A DNA stretch of 64,000 bases. Source: Chitinophaga silvatica (GTDB taxonomy: Bacteria; Bacteroidota; Bacteroidia; Chitinophagales; Chitinophagaceae). The position numbers and the translations under genes were made by a program. Positions within the stretch are counted from its first letter, which is position 1, and each line of letters begins with the position of its first letter. Shown here piece after piece: positions 15,785 to 25,727 of this stretch. Below the pieces are notes generated by a model, which was given only the letters and a program-made list of their open reading frames with translations, ran no database searches and was not told where the DNA came from. The DNA lies in NCBI RefSeq assembly GCF_003419895.1, contig NZ_QPMM01000002.1, positions 434,001 through 498,000 on the forward strand, read 5' to 3'.

Positions 15785-16303
15785 TTATATAGAGAAAAAT
15801 GCTTTCAGAGCATCAGCGTCTTCAGGTTTCAGTTTGCCACCGAGGATAAGACGAAGTTGTCTGCGGCTCATAGCGGTATCGTATAATTTTTTCTCTTCTT
15901 CAGTATCCGGAATAATTTTCGGAACCGGGCGGGAGTTCCCATTTGGGTCCAGTGCTACAAATGTCATAAAAGCTTCATTTGATTTATAGCGATACTGCTG
16001 AACCGGGTCTTCTCCCCATACGCGGATATGTACTTCCATAGAAGTATTAAAGGCTCGGCTTACTTTAGATTCTATATGAACTACATTACCCAGTTTGATT
16101 GGGTTTTCGAAAGATATATTATCAACTGAAGCAGTAACTACGGGGGCGCTGCAATGTTTCATGCAGGCAAGTGCGGCCGCAATATCCATCCAATACATCA
16201 GGCGGCCACCCATTAGATTACCAAAGGTATTAGTGTCATTTGGCAATACTAACTCGGTCATTTGTACCAGTGAGTCCTGGGCTCTTTTCGGCGTTAAAGT
16301 CAT
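15785..16303 (-). CDS. Acyl-CoA thioesterase, hotdog fold (YciA/ACOT type)
   Basis: Cytoplasmic thioesterase that releases free CoA and fatty or short-chain acids. The 172-residue single hotdog domain is recognised by LVLPNDTNTFGNLMGGRLMY and the helix WMDIAAALACMKHC, with the catalytic Asn/Asp region NDTNTFGN, then VTASVDNISFENPIKLG and VVHIESKVSRAFNTSMEVHI. It ends next to hairpin element A, six bases from its outer arm. A TAAATTTG -7 element lies upstream on the minus strand at 16326-16333. Chain-length preference cannot be judged. Confidence 0.9.
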   Translation of the reverse strand: MTLTPKRAQDSLVQMTELVLPNDTNTFGNLMGGRLMYWMDIAAALACMKHCSAPVVTASVDNISFENPIKLGNVVHIESKVSRAFNTSMEVHIRVWGEDPVQQYRYKSNEAFMTFVALDPNGNSRPVPKIIPDTEEEKKLYDTAMSRRQLRLILGGKLKPEDADALKAFFSI

Positions 16304-16325
16304 CTTTTTTATTGTATTTCGGACG

Positions 16326-16333
16326 CAAATTTA
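16326..16333 (-). promoter_or_regulatory. Promoter -7 element of the acyl-CoA thioesterase
   Basis: Minus-strand TAAATTTG matches TAnnTTTG, 23 bases before the ATG. No TTG at the -33 distance. The remainder of the gap to 16510 is AT-rich with nothing else I recognise. Confidence 0.4.
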
Positions 16334-16510
16334 CAGTTTATATATTTAACGTGGTGCATATTACCTGGAATGCATCCTGAATGAATGAAGGTTTTTAACA
16401 AATAATTTCCGCTGCTTGAAAAATCTTTAAAACGCCCATTAGATCAGTGATCAGAGCGAAAGATATTCAACTAAAAATTAACAAACAAATAAAGCAAGAG
16501 GTTAAAAAAC

Positions 16511-16540
16511 TTGGGAGCGACGCAAATTTGTGTAACTTTG
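16511..16540 (+). promoter_or_regulatory. Full-consensus promoter of pyrG
   Basis: TTG at 16511-16513, a 19-base spacer, TAACTTTG at 16533-16540. The leader of about 95 bases before the pyrG ATG has no riboswitch-like fold that I can see. Confidence 0.8.
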
Positions 16541-16627
16541 CATGACCTTCGGAAGTAGTTTACTTGATCGGTTACACCAAACGCAGTCCGGCACTTCCCC
16601 ATATATAGGTCAAGTACAATTAGCTGA

Positions 16628-18283
<1,656 letters not shown>

Positions 18284-18299
18284 TTATTAACAATACTTG

Positions 18300-18338
18300 A
18301 AAAAGATCAGTAGGAAGTTATTCTTACTGATCTTTTTT
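18300..18338 (+). terminator. pyrG terminator
   Basis: AAAAAGATCAGTA and TACTGATCTTTTT form a long stem around GGAAGTTATTCT, followed by T residues. Sixteen bases after the pyrG stop. Confidence 0.88.
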
Positions 18339-18494
18339 AATATCAGGAAAGTTGGGAATGTTAGCTACTCTATTTGGAATGCATTTTTATAATTGACAAT
18401 CATATATATACATATACTGTATTTTTATTTGTTATTTTAACCGCATTTAACAGGGCTTTCACCTAGAAAAGCGCGGATTTCATAAAATCCTGCT

Positions 18495-18502
18495 TACCTT
18501 TG
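18495..18502 (+). promoter_or_regulatory. yidC promoter -7 element
   Basis: TACCTTTG, 24 bases before the yidC ATG at 18527; no TTG at the -33 position. It supports the ATG at 18527 over the TTG codon at 18518. Confidence 0.5.
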
Positions 18503-18526
18503 CTGCCTAAATTTTAATTGCATTTC

Positions 18527-20368
18527 ATGGACAGAAATTCGGTCATTGGATTTTTACTGTTAGGTGTTTTGACGGTAGGATATATTTTCTACAATTCGAA
18601 ACAGCAATCGGCGTATGTAAAAGAAAAAGCCAGACAAGATTCTATTTTAGCGCTGAATAAGCCTAAAACTCCGGTTTCAGATAGCGTAGGCTCTCTGGCT
18701 GCTGGTCCGTTAGATTCGGCTCACCAGGCCTTATTAAGCGGAGAATTTGGTGTATTTGCCGTTGCTGCTGCCGGTACAGAAGAAAAAGCCACTTTAGAGA
18801 ATGATGTAGTAAAGATCGACTTTACCAACAAAGGAGGGCAACCAGCCAGCGTGCAACTGAAAGATTATAAAACTTACGAAGGCGCACCTTTGATGTTACA
18901 GCAAGGTTCTTTCAACCGTTTATCTGTTGAAGTTCCTGCCAGCCTTACAAAAATGCTCAACAGCTCCGACCTGTATTTTACAGCCGGCAAACCTCAGGAA
19001 GGCCCGGGCGGCGTTAAAACAATCGCTTACCGATTGAATACAAACGATCCTGCCGCTTACCTCGAGTTTCAATATGCCCTGAAACCCGGTAGCTATGTAG
19101 TAGATTATACCATCCACGCTGTTGGATTACAAAAATACCTGCCTGGTAATCAGAACTATCTGAGCCTCCAGTGGAATACCCAGGACGATAAACAGGAACA
19201 CGATATGCAGAACGAGCGCCTGAACAACCAGGTGCACTATATGCTGGAAAATGATAAACACGATTACTTTACTTTAAGTAAAACCAGCCACGAAAAACTG
19301 GATAAAAAAGTAAAATGGTTAAGTGTTAAGCAACAGTTCTTCAATACTACTATCATTTCCAAGAACGACCAGTTCACCAGCGCTGATATCAATACAAAAG
19401 TTCCTGAAAGTCCGCAAATCGTTGGTCAGGCTCTTACTACCCTGCAACTGCCTTACAACAGAGCAAATGATTTCTCTTTCCCTATGGAAATTTATTATGG
19501 TCCTAACCATTATAAAACACTGAAATCTTTTGATATAGGCCTTCAAAAAATCATCCCGTTAGGTACTGGTATTTTCGCCTTCGTGAAATATGTCAATATC
19601 TTCATCATTATCCCTGTATTTAACTTCCTCAGCGGATTTATCGGCAACTATGGTATCATTATCATTTTGCTTACTATCTTCATCCGTTTACTGATCGCTC
19701 CGTTTACTTACCAGAGCTACGTGTCTCAGGCTAAAATGAAGGTGCTGAAACCAGAAATCGATGCCCTGAGAGCTAAACATGGAGATGATCAGCAAGCATT
19801 CGGTGTTGAACAAATGAAGCTCTTCAAAAGCGCAGGCGTAAACCCATTAGGTGGTTGTTTGCCAGCTCTTTTACAGTTACCTATCCTGGTAGCGATGTAT
19901 AGCTTCTTCCCTTCATCTATCGAGTTGCGTCAGGAAAGCTTCCTGTGGGCAAAGGATTTGTCTACTTACGATTCTATCCTCAATTTGCCTTTCAATATTC
20001 CATTATATGGTGATCACGTAAGTTTATTCACTATTCTTATGACTATCACCAGCTTGATTCTTGCCTTCTACAATCGTGGTATGGCTGATCAAAGCAACCC
20101 GGTAATGAAGTATATGCCTTACATCATGCCAATCATGTTGTTAGGTATCTTCAACCGCCTGGCTGCGGCGCTTACTTTCTACTACTTCCTTTCTAACGTA
20201 ATCAGTATCCTGTTACAATTTGTGATTCAGAAATTTATCATCAACCACGATAAAATTCATGCTCAAATCCAGGAGAACAAGAAAAAGCCAAAGAGTAAAT
20301 CTAAATGGCAGGAAAAACTGGAAGAAGTTCAGAAACGCCAACAGGAAATACAACAAAAGAAGAAATAG
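18527..20368 (+). CDS. yidC: Membrane protein insertase YidC
   Basis: Inserts and folds inner-membrane proteins, with or without SecYEG. I start at ATG 18527 (MDRNSVIGFLLLGVLTVGYI), the normal family N-terminus; an in-frame TTG three codons upstream is unlikely. The 613-residue protein has an N-terminal membrane anchor, a large periplasmic domain (about 60-360, TLENDVVKIDFTNKGGQPAS), then the Oxa1/YidC core with five segments: GNYGIIIILLTIFIRLLIAP carries the conserved hydrophilic-groove Arg, followed by YQSYVSQAKMKVLKPEIDAL, AGVNPLGGCLPALLQLPILV and later segments. The tail is Lys/Gln-rich. It has a terminator after it and is not in the rpmH-rnpA cluster seen in many bacteria. Confidence 0.96.
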   Translation: MDRNSVIGFLLLGVLTVGYIFYNSKQQSAYVKEKARQDSILALNKPKTPVSDSVGSLAAGPLDSAHQALLSGEFGVFAVAAAGTEEKATLENDVVKIDFTNKGGQPASVQLKDYKTYEGAPLMLQQGSFNRLSVEVPASLTKMLNSSDLYFTAGKPQEGPGGVKTIAYRLNTNDPAAYLEFQYALKPGSYVVDYTIHAVGLQKYLPGNQNYLSLQWNTQDDKQEHDMQNERLNNQVHYMLENDKHDYFTLSKTSHEKLDKKVKWLSVKQQFFNTTIISKNDQFTSADINTKVPESPQIVGQALTTLQLPYNRANDFSFPMEIYYGPNHYKTLKSFDIGLQKIIPLGTGIFAFVKYVNIFIIIPVFNFLSGFIGNYGIIIILLTIFIRLLIAPFTYQSYVSQAKMKVLKPEIDALRAKHGDDQQAFGVEQMKLFKSAGVNPLGGCLPALLQLPILVAMYSFFPSSIELRQESFLWAKDLSTYDSILNLPFNIPLYGDHVSLFTILMTITSLILAFYNRGMADQSNPVMKYMPYIMPIMLLGIFNRLAAALTFYYFLSNVISILLQFVIQKFIINHDKIHAQIQENKKKPKSKSKWQEKLEEVQKRQQEIQQKKK

Positions 20369-20383
20369 TATTAACCTAAATAG

Positions 20384-20420
20384 AAACGAGGCTGTATCAT
20401 ATTTGATACAGCCTCGTTTT
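20384..20420. terminator. Terminator between yidC and the ECF sigma gene
   Basis: AAACGAGGCTGTATCA, loop TATT, TGATACAGCCTCGTTTT: 16-base perfect stem with T tract. It can serve both convergent genes. Confidence 0.92.
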
Positions 20421-20460
20421 ATTTTTGACTACCTGATAGAATTAATCTTCCTCAGAATGT

Positions 20461-21048
20461 TTACGTTTTTATTTGATGTAATACCACCAGTAGCGCTAAT
20501 ACCATTCCATAATCCTTGAACTCCGAACGCATTACCTGTAATGCTTTTCCCATGTGCTTTTCCACAGCCTTCACTGTAATACCCAATCGTTCCGCTATCT
20601 CCTTGTTACTCAGATTCGCTTGCCTGCTTAATAAAAATACTTCCTTGCTACGCTCCGTTAATTTATCCAGTGCCTGTGCCAGTCTCTTCTCCAGCACCTT
20701 CACATCATAAGTGATTTCGGTCTCAGAACTCTTAGCCGTTTGTATATGTTGATGATGTTCCTCATGAATCAGCGAATTCCTGATTTCATTAAAAATACGG
20801 TTGCGCATTGCGCCATACAGATAAGCTTTTATATTCTTTACGTCAGTGAGTGTGTGCCGTTTTTTATATAGGTTGATAAAGATTTCCTGTAGCATATCTT
20901 CAACCAGGTGAGGAACAGGGAAACGGCTATACGCATGATGATACAGATTCCCGGCATAACGCTGATACAAGGTTTCAAAAGCCTTGTTGTCATTGTTCGC
21001 CAGTAAAACTATTAAATCTTCATCCTGTAATGCAATATACTCGGTCAT
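20461..21048 (-). CDS. ECF RNA polymerase sigma-70 factor
   Basis: A 195-residue ECF sigma factor of the Bacteroidota FecI-like group. Region 2 is visible as FETLYQRYAGNLYHHAYSRF with VEDMLQEIFINLYKKRHTL, and region 4 as LTERSKEVFLLSRQ with the helix-turn-helix NLSNKEIAERLGITVKAVEKHM. A short hydrophobic tail, MVLALLVVLHQIK, ends it. It is divergent from the anti-sigma gene pair and the SusC/SusD locus, the normal arrangement in which a SusC-type transducer signals through the FecR anti-sigma to release the sigma factor and switch on the uptake genes. Target promoters are presumably those of the locus itself. Confidence 0.92.
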   Translation of the reverse strand: MTEYIALQDEDLIVLLANNDNKAFETLYQRYAGNLYHHAYSRFPVPHLVEDMLQEIFINLYKKRHTLTDVKNIKAYLYGAMRNRIFNEIRNSLIHEEHHQHIQTAKSSETEITYDVKVLEKRLAQALDKLTERSKEVFLLSRQANLSNKEIAERLGITVKAVEKHMGKALQVMRSEFKDYGMVLALLVVLHQIKT

Positions 21049-21209
21049 TCTTTCCTCTTGTGCCAGTGAAGTTGGATAGTGTGCTTTCCCTAAAGGGCAA
21101 AAGATAGGAAAAAATGAAGGTTTAGCCTAACAATGCTGTTGAAATAATTTTCACTAAGGGGTAGGGTAGTGAGCCAATAATGTGTCTACAGTTTCAGACA
21201 ACCAAAATA

Positions 21210-21413
21210 ATGAGTGATCAACAATTAATAGGATTACTGGAAAAATACCTGCAGGGAAATTGTACGCAGGAAGAAAAAGTGTCGCTGGAATCCTGGTATG
21301 AAGGGTATAGAGCAAAGACTATAGAGCATACCGAACCAAACCTTCAACAACTCTATAACGATATTGCAGACAGGCTGAAATCAGAAAGTGAATGGACAGA
21401 ACAACCACAGTAA
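21210..21413 (+). CDS. N-terminal (sigma-binding) part of a FecR-type anti-sigma factor, separate frame
   Basis: A 67-residue frame, start ATG 21210 (MSDQQLIGLLEKYLQGNC). It matches the cytoplasmic N-terminal part that FecR-type anti-sigma proteins normally have ahead of the membrane segment (LIGLLEKYLQGNCTQEEKVS, LESWYEGYRA, NLQQLYNDIADRLKSES). It stops at 21413 while the rest of the protein begins in another frame at 21392. In the usual family this is one protein of about 340 residues. Either a frameshift has split the gene, or the halves are made as two proteins from overlapping cistrons. It faces the ECF sigma gene. Confidence 0.7.
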   Translation: MSDQQLIGLLEKYLQGNCTQEEKVSLESWYEGYRAKTIEHTEPNLQQLYNDIADRLKSESEWTEQPQ

Positions 21414-22207
21414 AGGTTGTGAAATATAAATGGTGGAAACTTGGCGCTGCTGCCGCATTATTGATGCTAATAACAGCTTGGGGCCTGAAATTCTATAATT
21501 TCAGCCCGGAGCAACAACTGGTACTGAATACGGGAAAGGGTGAACGAAAAAAAATAGTCCTGCAGGATAGTACGGAAATTTGGCTGAATGTTGGTAGTAG
21601 CCTGAGTTATCCGGCTACAATGAGCAATAGGCGAACAGTAGATTTACAGGGTGAAGCTTTTTTTGAGGTTACTAAAAATAGCAGTAAACCCTTTGTTGTT
21701 CATGCGGCAGATCTGAATATCAAGGTACTTGGAACAAAATTCAATGTAAAGGCATATAAAGATGAAGATGCCCTGGAAACCTCTCTGGTAGAAGGTAGTA
21801 TAGCCATTACTTATCAGGCAAACAGCATTACATTAAAAGCCGGGGAAAAACTAACATTAAGAAAGAAAAATCAGGCACTACCAATATTCTCCGATGGTAA
21901 AGCTTTAGATTGGGGAGATAAAATCGCAATTATTGAAAAACTGAATGCGGAAGCTAATAGCAAAAACAGTGAACTTGAATGGATAGATAACAAACTGTCA
22001 TTTAAAGACAAATCATTTCCACAACTGGCACGACTAATGAGTCGCTGGTACAATCGAAAAATTATTCTGGCAGATACCTTTCCGGAAGATTACAAATTTA
22101 AAGGCACATTTAAACAGGAAACTGCAATCGAGGTTTTACAAGCCTTACAGGTGACCGCCGACTTTCGTTATACAATCAAAGGAGATACTATTTTTCTCCA
22201 TCATTAA
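21392..22207 (+). CDS. FecR/DUF4974 anti-sigma factor, membrane and periplasmic part
   Basis: A 271-residue protein carrying the transmembrane segment (KLGAAAALLMLITAWGLKFY) and periplasmic FecR domain of a TonB-linked anti-sigma factor: LNTGKGERKKIVLQDSTEIW, LNVGSSLSYPATMSNRRTVD, LQGEAFFEVTKNSSKPFVVH and LGTKFNVKAYKDEDALETSL. The C-terminal DUF4974 part includes LEWIDNKLSFKDKSFPQLAR and FKGTFKQETAIEVLQALQV. The ATG at 21392 lies inside the end of the 21210-21413 frame (22-base overlap, different frame), so the sigma-binding domain is missing from this polypeptide. It would receive the signal from the STN domain of the SusC protein that follows. Confidence 0.85.
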   Translation: MDRTTTVKVVKYKWWKLGAAAALLMLITAWGLKFYNFSPEQQLVLNTGKGERKKIVLQDSTEIWLNVGSSLSYPATMSNRRTVDLQGEAFFEVTKNSSKPFVVHAADLNIKVLGTKFNVKAYKDEDALETSLVEGSIAITYQANSITLKAGEKLTLRKKNQALPIFSDGKALDWGDKIAIIEKLNAEANSKNSELEWIDNKLSFKDKSFPQLARLMSRWYNRKIILADTFPEDYKFKGTFKQETAIEVLQALQVTADFRYTIKGDTIFLHH

Positions 22208-22276
22208 TCAACCAAATCTTTTAAAAATTATTACGTATGAAAACTAAATAACTACTTCTTCCGCCTTAATTAAAAA

Positions 22277-22298
22277 AAGGGAAGTTGCACCTTCCCTT
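22277..22298 (+). terminator. Hairpin between the anti-sigma and susC genes
   Basis: AAGGGAAG, loop TTGCAC, CTTCCCTT: eight perfect pairs, but no T tract follows. It may be a weak terminator or a processing stem that sets different levels for the regulator and the uptake genes. Confidence 0.45.
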
Positions 22299-22378
22299 CA
22301 AAGCTAAACATGGAACGAAACAATAGCTCCGTGCGGGATACTTATTGTTTCTAATGTCTAACGTTCAATTTCAAATGT

Positions 22379-25300
22379 ATGAAAAAAACGCTGTGTTTAA
22401 AAACAGCCCTTTCCAACTATTTAGTGAGAAAAACATTCATGTGTATGAAGCTTTGTCTGATTCTCATTACTGTTTCAATTTTACAGGTACGTGCCGAGGC
22501 ATATTCACAAAGTAAATTTACACTCAACAGCCGGCAAATCACACTACATAAGCTGTTAGAGTGGGTTGAAACGAAAAGTGACTACCGTTTCCTTTACAAT
22601 TACAAAACCTTTCCGAAAGATGAAAAGGTAGACGTAAATTTTAAAGATGCTACCCTGGAAGAAATTCTGGACAAGGTATTAAGCCGCAATTTCAGATATA
22701 AAATGCTGGAAGGAGGAATGGTAGCTATTTCCGATGCAAAAGCCGATATAACGGTGAAGGGTAAGGTTACTTCCGAAAACGGACAGGAACTTCCCGGCGT
22801 AAGCATCCAGGTTAAAGGTACCAGTAAAGGTACTGCCACCGATGTTGATGGTAACTTCACGCTCAATGTTCCTGAAAATGCTGTTCTCCTCGTTTCCTTC
22901 CTGGGTTATCAATCTGTTGAAGTACCGGTAAAAGGGATTCAGCAACTTCCGGTTATCAGATTAAAACCTTCGGAATCCGGATTAAATGAAGTGGTGGTGC
23001 TCGGATATGGTCAGAAACAAACCCGCCAAAGTATTACTGGTGCTGTTTCCAGCATTCAAACGAAAGAACTTAAGCAAAGTCCGGTAGCCAACTTATCCAA
23101 TGCATTGGCAGGTCGATTACCCGGACTTATCACTGCTCAACATTCCGGCCGCCCCGGTGGCGATGATGCACAATTGTTTATTCGTGGTATCAGCACCATC
23201 GGTGCTACCAACCCATTGGTCGTAATTGACGGGTTGCCTAGGGGAGATGCCAACATCGGACAATTAGATCCCAACGAAGTAGAATCTGTTTCCATCCTGA
23301 AAGATGCTTCTTCCACCGCTTTATACGGAATCCAGGGTGCTAACGGTATTGTGCTGGTTACTACCAAGCGTGGTAAAAACGGTCCTCCAAACATTCAGGT
23401 AAATGGTCAGTATGCCTTGCAGCAGCCAACTAATTTTCCACGCTTCCTGAATTCTTATCAATCTGGTTTATTGGAAAATGAGGCAGCGAAAAATGATGGG
23501 CTGGCTCCTGTATTTACCGATCAGGAACTGGAATATTATAAAACCGGATTAAAGCCCTATGATTACCCGAACACCGATTGGTACGAGGAAATGATTCGGA
23601 AAAATTCACCACAAAAAACGCTGAATGTTAATATCGGTGGTGGATCTCAATATGTAAAATATTTCGTTTCCGGATCTTACCTCCGCCAGGAACCACTTTA
23701 TAAACGTGCCGATGAAAATATTTACGGCATCAAGTATAAATACGACCGTTTCAACTTCCGCTCGAATGTGGATGTTACGCTTGATAAAAACACTGACCTG
23801 CAGGTAGATCTGGCCTCCCGGCTCGAAAACAGAACTGGTCCATCAAGTGATCGTAATGGTAATGAATTCCTTTGGGTGGTTTTATCACAAATGACTAATC
23901 GTCTTACTCCACGACTGAATCCTGATGGCTCCATCGCCTCCGGTACAATGAGGGAGGATTTTTACAATCCTTATGGTATGCTTACCCGAAACGGATACCT
24001 AGATGCTTACTGGCATAGTACCAATGGTAGTGTGGCATTAACCAGAAAACTCGATTTCATTACTCCCGGATTAAAAGTTAAAGGTCTTTTTACCTTCGAA
24101 AACTACGGAGATATCAACTTTGCATTGGATCAGGAATTCGATTCTTACCGCTATAAATCTGCTCCCGGTACAGAGGGTACGTATACCCAACACCGTAAGG
24201 CAACCAGTTTACAACGCTCCGGTTATTCGAGTGGTGAAAGATATTACTACTACGATTTTAAGTTGATGTATGATCGCGACTTTGGTAAACACGCAGTTAG
24301 TGCTTTATATCTTTTCAACCGTAACTACCGCTCACAATCGGGTAACCTGCCTCGTGTTTATGAAGGATTTGTAGGTAGGGTTGCTTATAACTATGCAGCT
24401 AAATACTACTTCGAGTTCAATGCCGGATATAATGGGTCTGAGAATTTCCCTCCGGGCAAACGCTATGGTTTCTTCCCTGCCTTATCTGCTGCCTGGGTGC
24501 TGAGTAGCGAAGATTTTATGAAAACACAATCTACTTTCAGTTACCTGAAAATGAGATTTTCTCATGGATATGTAGGAAATGATCAGATTGGTGGCGACCG
24601 TTGGTTGTATATGTCTGACTATGCAAGAGGAGATGGCTTTACTTTTGGTAGCGTGGCTTCCAGCGTGGGAGGTTACTACGAAAACAGAATCGGAAATACA
24701 GCCATCACGTGGGAGAAAGCAGCGAAAACCAACTTAGGTATTGAAACAGGATTTCTGAAAGACAAAGTGAAATTCTCCGTAGATCTCTTCAATGAATTAC
24801 GTAAAGACATTCTCACCTATGCCGGTACTATTCCATCTTATTTGGGAATCACTGCTTCACTTAACAGAAATCTCGGTCGTATCAGAAATAGGGGGATAGA
24901 AGGAGAACTCAATATAAACACCAATGTTCATCAGGTTGGTTTATTTGCAAAAGTAAACTACCAGTATGTGAAGAATAAAATACTGGAACTGGATGAACCC
25001 AAATTAGCCTATCAGTATCAAAGTGCTGTTGGTTATCCTGTTGGCTATGGTCTTGGATATATAGCAGAAGGATTATTCCAGAGCCAGGACGAGATTAATA
25101 AGAGTCCTAAACAAACATTTTCTCCACTTATTCCCGGCGATATCAGGTACAAGGATATTAATGAAGATGGAAAGATTGATGAAGCTGATAGAACTATGTT
25201 ACCTATGATGAATGTGCCAACCAATTATTATGGAGTAACACTGGGGCTCGATTATAAAGGATTTGATGTTAGTGTTTTATTTCAGGGAGCCGGAGGTGGC

Positions 25301-25705
25301 AGACAAATATTCTCTGCACAGCTAACTGCCAATTATCGCGAAAGCTATCGCCCTTTTCATGAAGGAAGGTGGACACCCGAAAATGCGGCCAATGCTACTT
25401 TCCCGGCACTTCACCTAACTGAAAGTAATATGGTCAACAACTTTATGGAGTCTACATACTGGATCAGAAAAACTGATTATGTGAAATTGAAGAATGCAGA
25501 AATCGGTTATCGCTTGCCTGTACAATGGCTGAAAAAAGCAAAGATCAAGAGTGCGCGTGTATACGTAAACGGAATGAATCTGCTCACCTGGGATAATGTA
25601 AAAGAATTGGGAATTGATCCGGAATCTAATACAGGTGGGCGTTGGGGCTGGCAGCCTTATCCGATTATGCGCATATTCAATGCTGGTATAACTATTAATC
25701 TTTAA
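22379..25705 (+). CDS. SusC/RagA-family TonB-dependent outer-membrane transporter with STN domain
   Basis: A 1108-residue outer-membrane channel that takes up an oligosaccharide or peptide captured by its SusD partner, driven by TonB. Order of domains: signal sequence ending near VRAEAYSQ; STN/secretin-like signalling domain (about 45-100, ITLHKLLEWVETKSDYRFLY); carboxypeptidase-D regulatory-like domain (about 107-190, VKGKVTSENGQELPGVSIQV); SusC signature ESGLNEVVVLGYGQKQTRQS; plug (about 215-330, LSNALAGRLPGLI, LFIRGISTIGATNPLVVIDG, VSILKDASSTALYG); then the 22-strand barrel ending GWQPYPIMRIFNAGITINL. The STN domain means that it also signals to the FecR anti-sigma upstream. It starts 171 bases after the anti-sigma gene and is 22 bases from susD. 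Confidence 0.96.
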   Translation: MKKTLCLKTALSNYLVRKTFMCMKLCLILITVSILQVRAEAYSQSKFTLNSRQITLHKLLEWVETKSDYRFLYNYKTFPKDEKVDVNFKDATLEEILDKVLSRNFRYKMLEGGMVAISDAKADITVKGKVTSENGQELPGVSIQVKGTSKGTATDVDGNFTLNVPENAVLLVSFLGYQSVEVPVKGIQQLPVIRLKPSESGLNEVVVLGYGQKQTRQSITGAVSSIQTKELKQSPVANLSNALAGRLPGLITAQHSGRPGGDDAQLFIRGISTIGATNPLVVIDGLPRGDANIGQLDPNEVESVSILKDASSTALYGIQGANGIVLVTTKRGKNGPPNIQVNGQYALQQPTNFPRFLNSYQSGLLENEAAKNDGLAPVFTDQELEYYKTGLKPYDYPNTDWYEEMIRKNSPQKTLNVNIGGGSQYVKYFVSGSYLRQEPLYKRADENIYGIKYKYDRFNFRSNVDVTLDKNTDLQVDLASRLENRTGPSSDRNGNEFLWVVLSQMTNRLTPRLNPDGSIASGTMREDFYNPYGMLTRNGYLDAYWHSTNGSVALTRKLDFITPGLKVKGLFTFENYGDINFALDQEFDSYRYKSAPGTEGTYTQHRKATSLQRSGYSSGERYYYYDFKLMYDRDFGKHAVSALYLFNRNYRSQSGNLPRVYEGFVGRVAYNYAAKYYFEFNAGYNGSENFPPGKRYGFFPALSAAWVLSSEDFMKTQSTFSYLKMRFSHGYVGNDQIGGDRWLYMSDYARGDGFTFGSVASSVGGYYENRIGNTAITWEKAAKTNLGIETGFLKDKVKFSVDLFNELRKDILTYAGTIPSYLGITASLNRNLGRIRNRGIEGELNINTNVHQVGLFAKVNYQYVKNKILELDEPKLAYQYQSAVGYPVGYGLGYIAEGLFQSQDEINKSPKQTFSPLIPGDIRYKDINEDGKIDEADRTMLPMMNVPTNYYGVTLGLDYKGFDVSVLFQGAGGGRQIFSAQLTANYRESYRPFHEGRWTPENAANATFPALHLTESNMVNNFMESTYWIRKTDYVKLKNAEIGYRLPVQWLKKAKIKSARVYVNGMNLLTWDNVKELGIDPESNTGGRWGWQPYPIMRIFNAGITINL

Positions 25706-25727
25706 TCATCTGCGGTAAACAATAGCC

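Noticed and set aside
18518..18526. TTG start of yidC
   Set aside because: The ATG at 18527 gives the normal MDRNS start and is closer to the promoter spacing expected.
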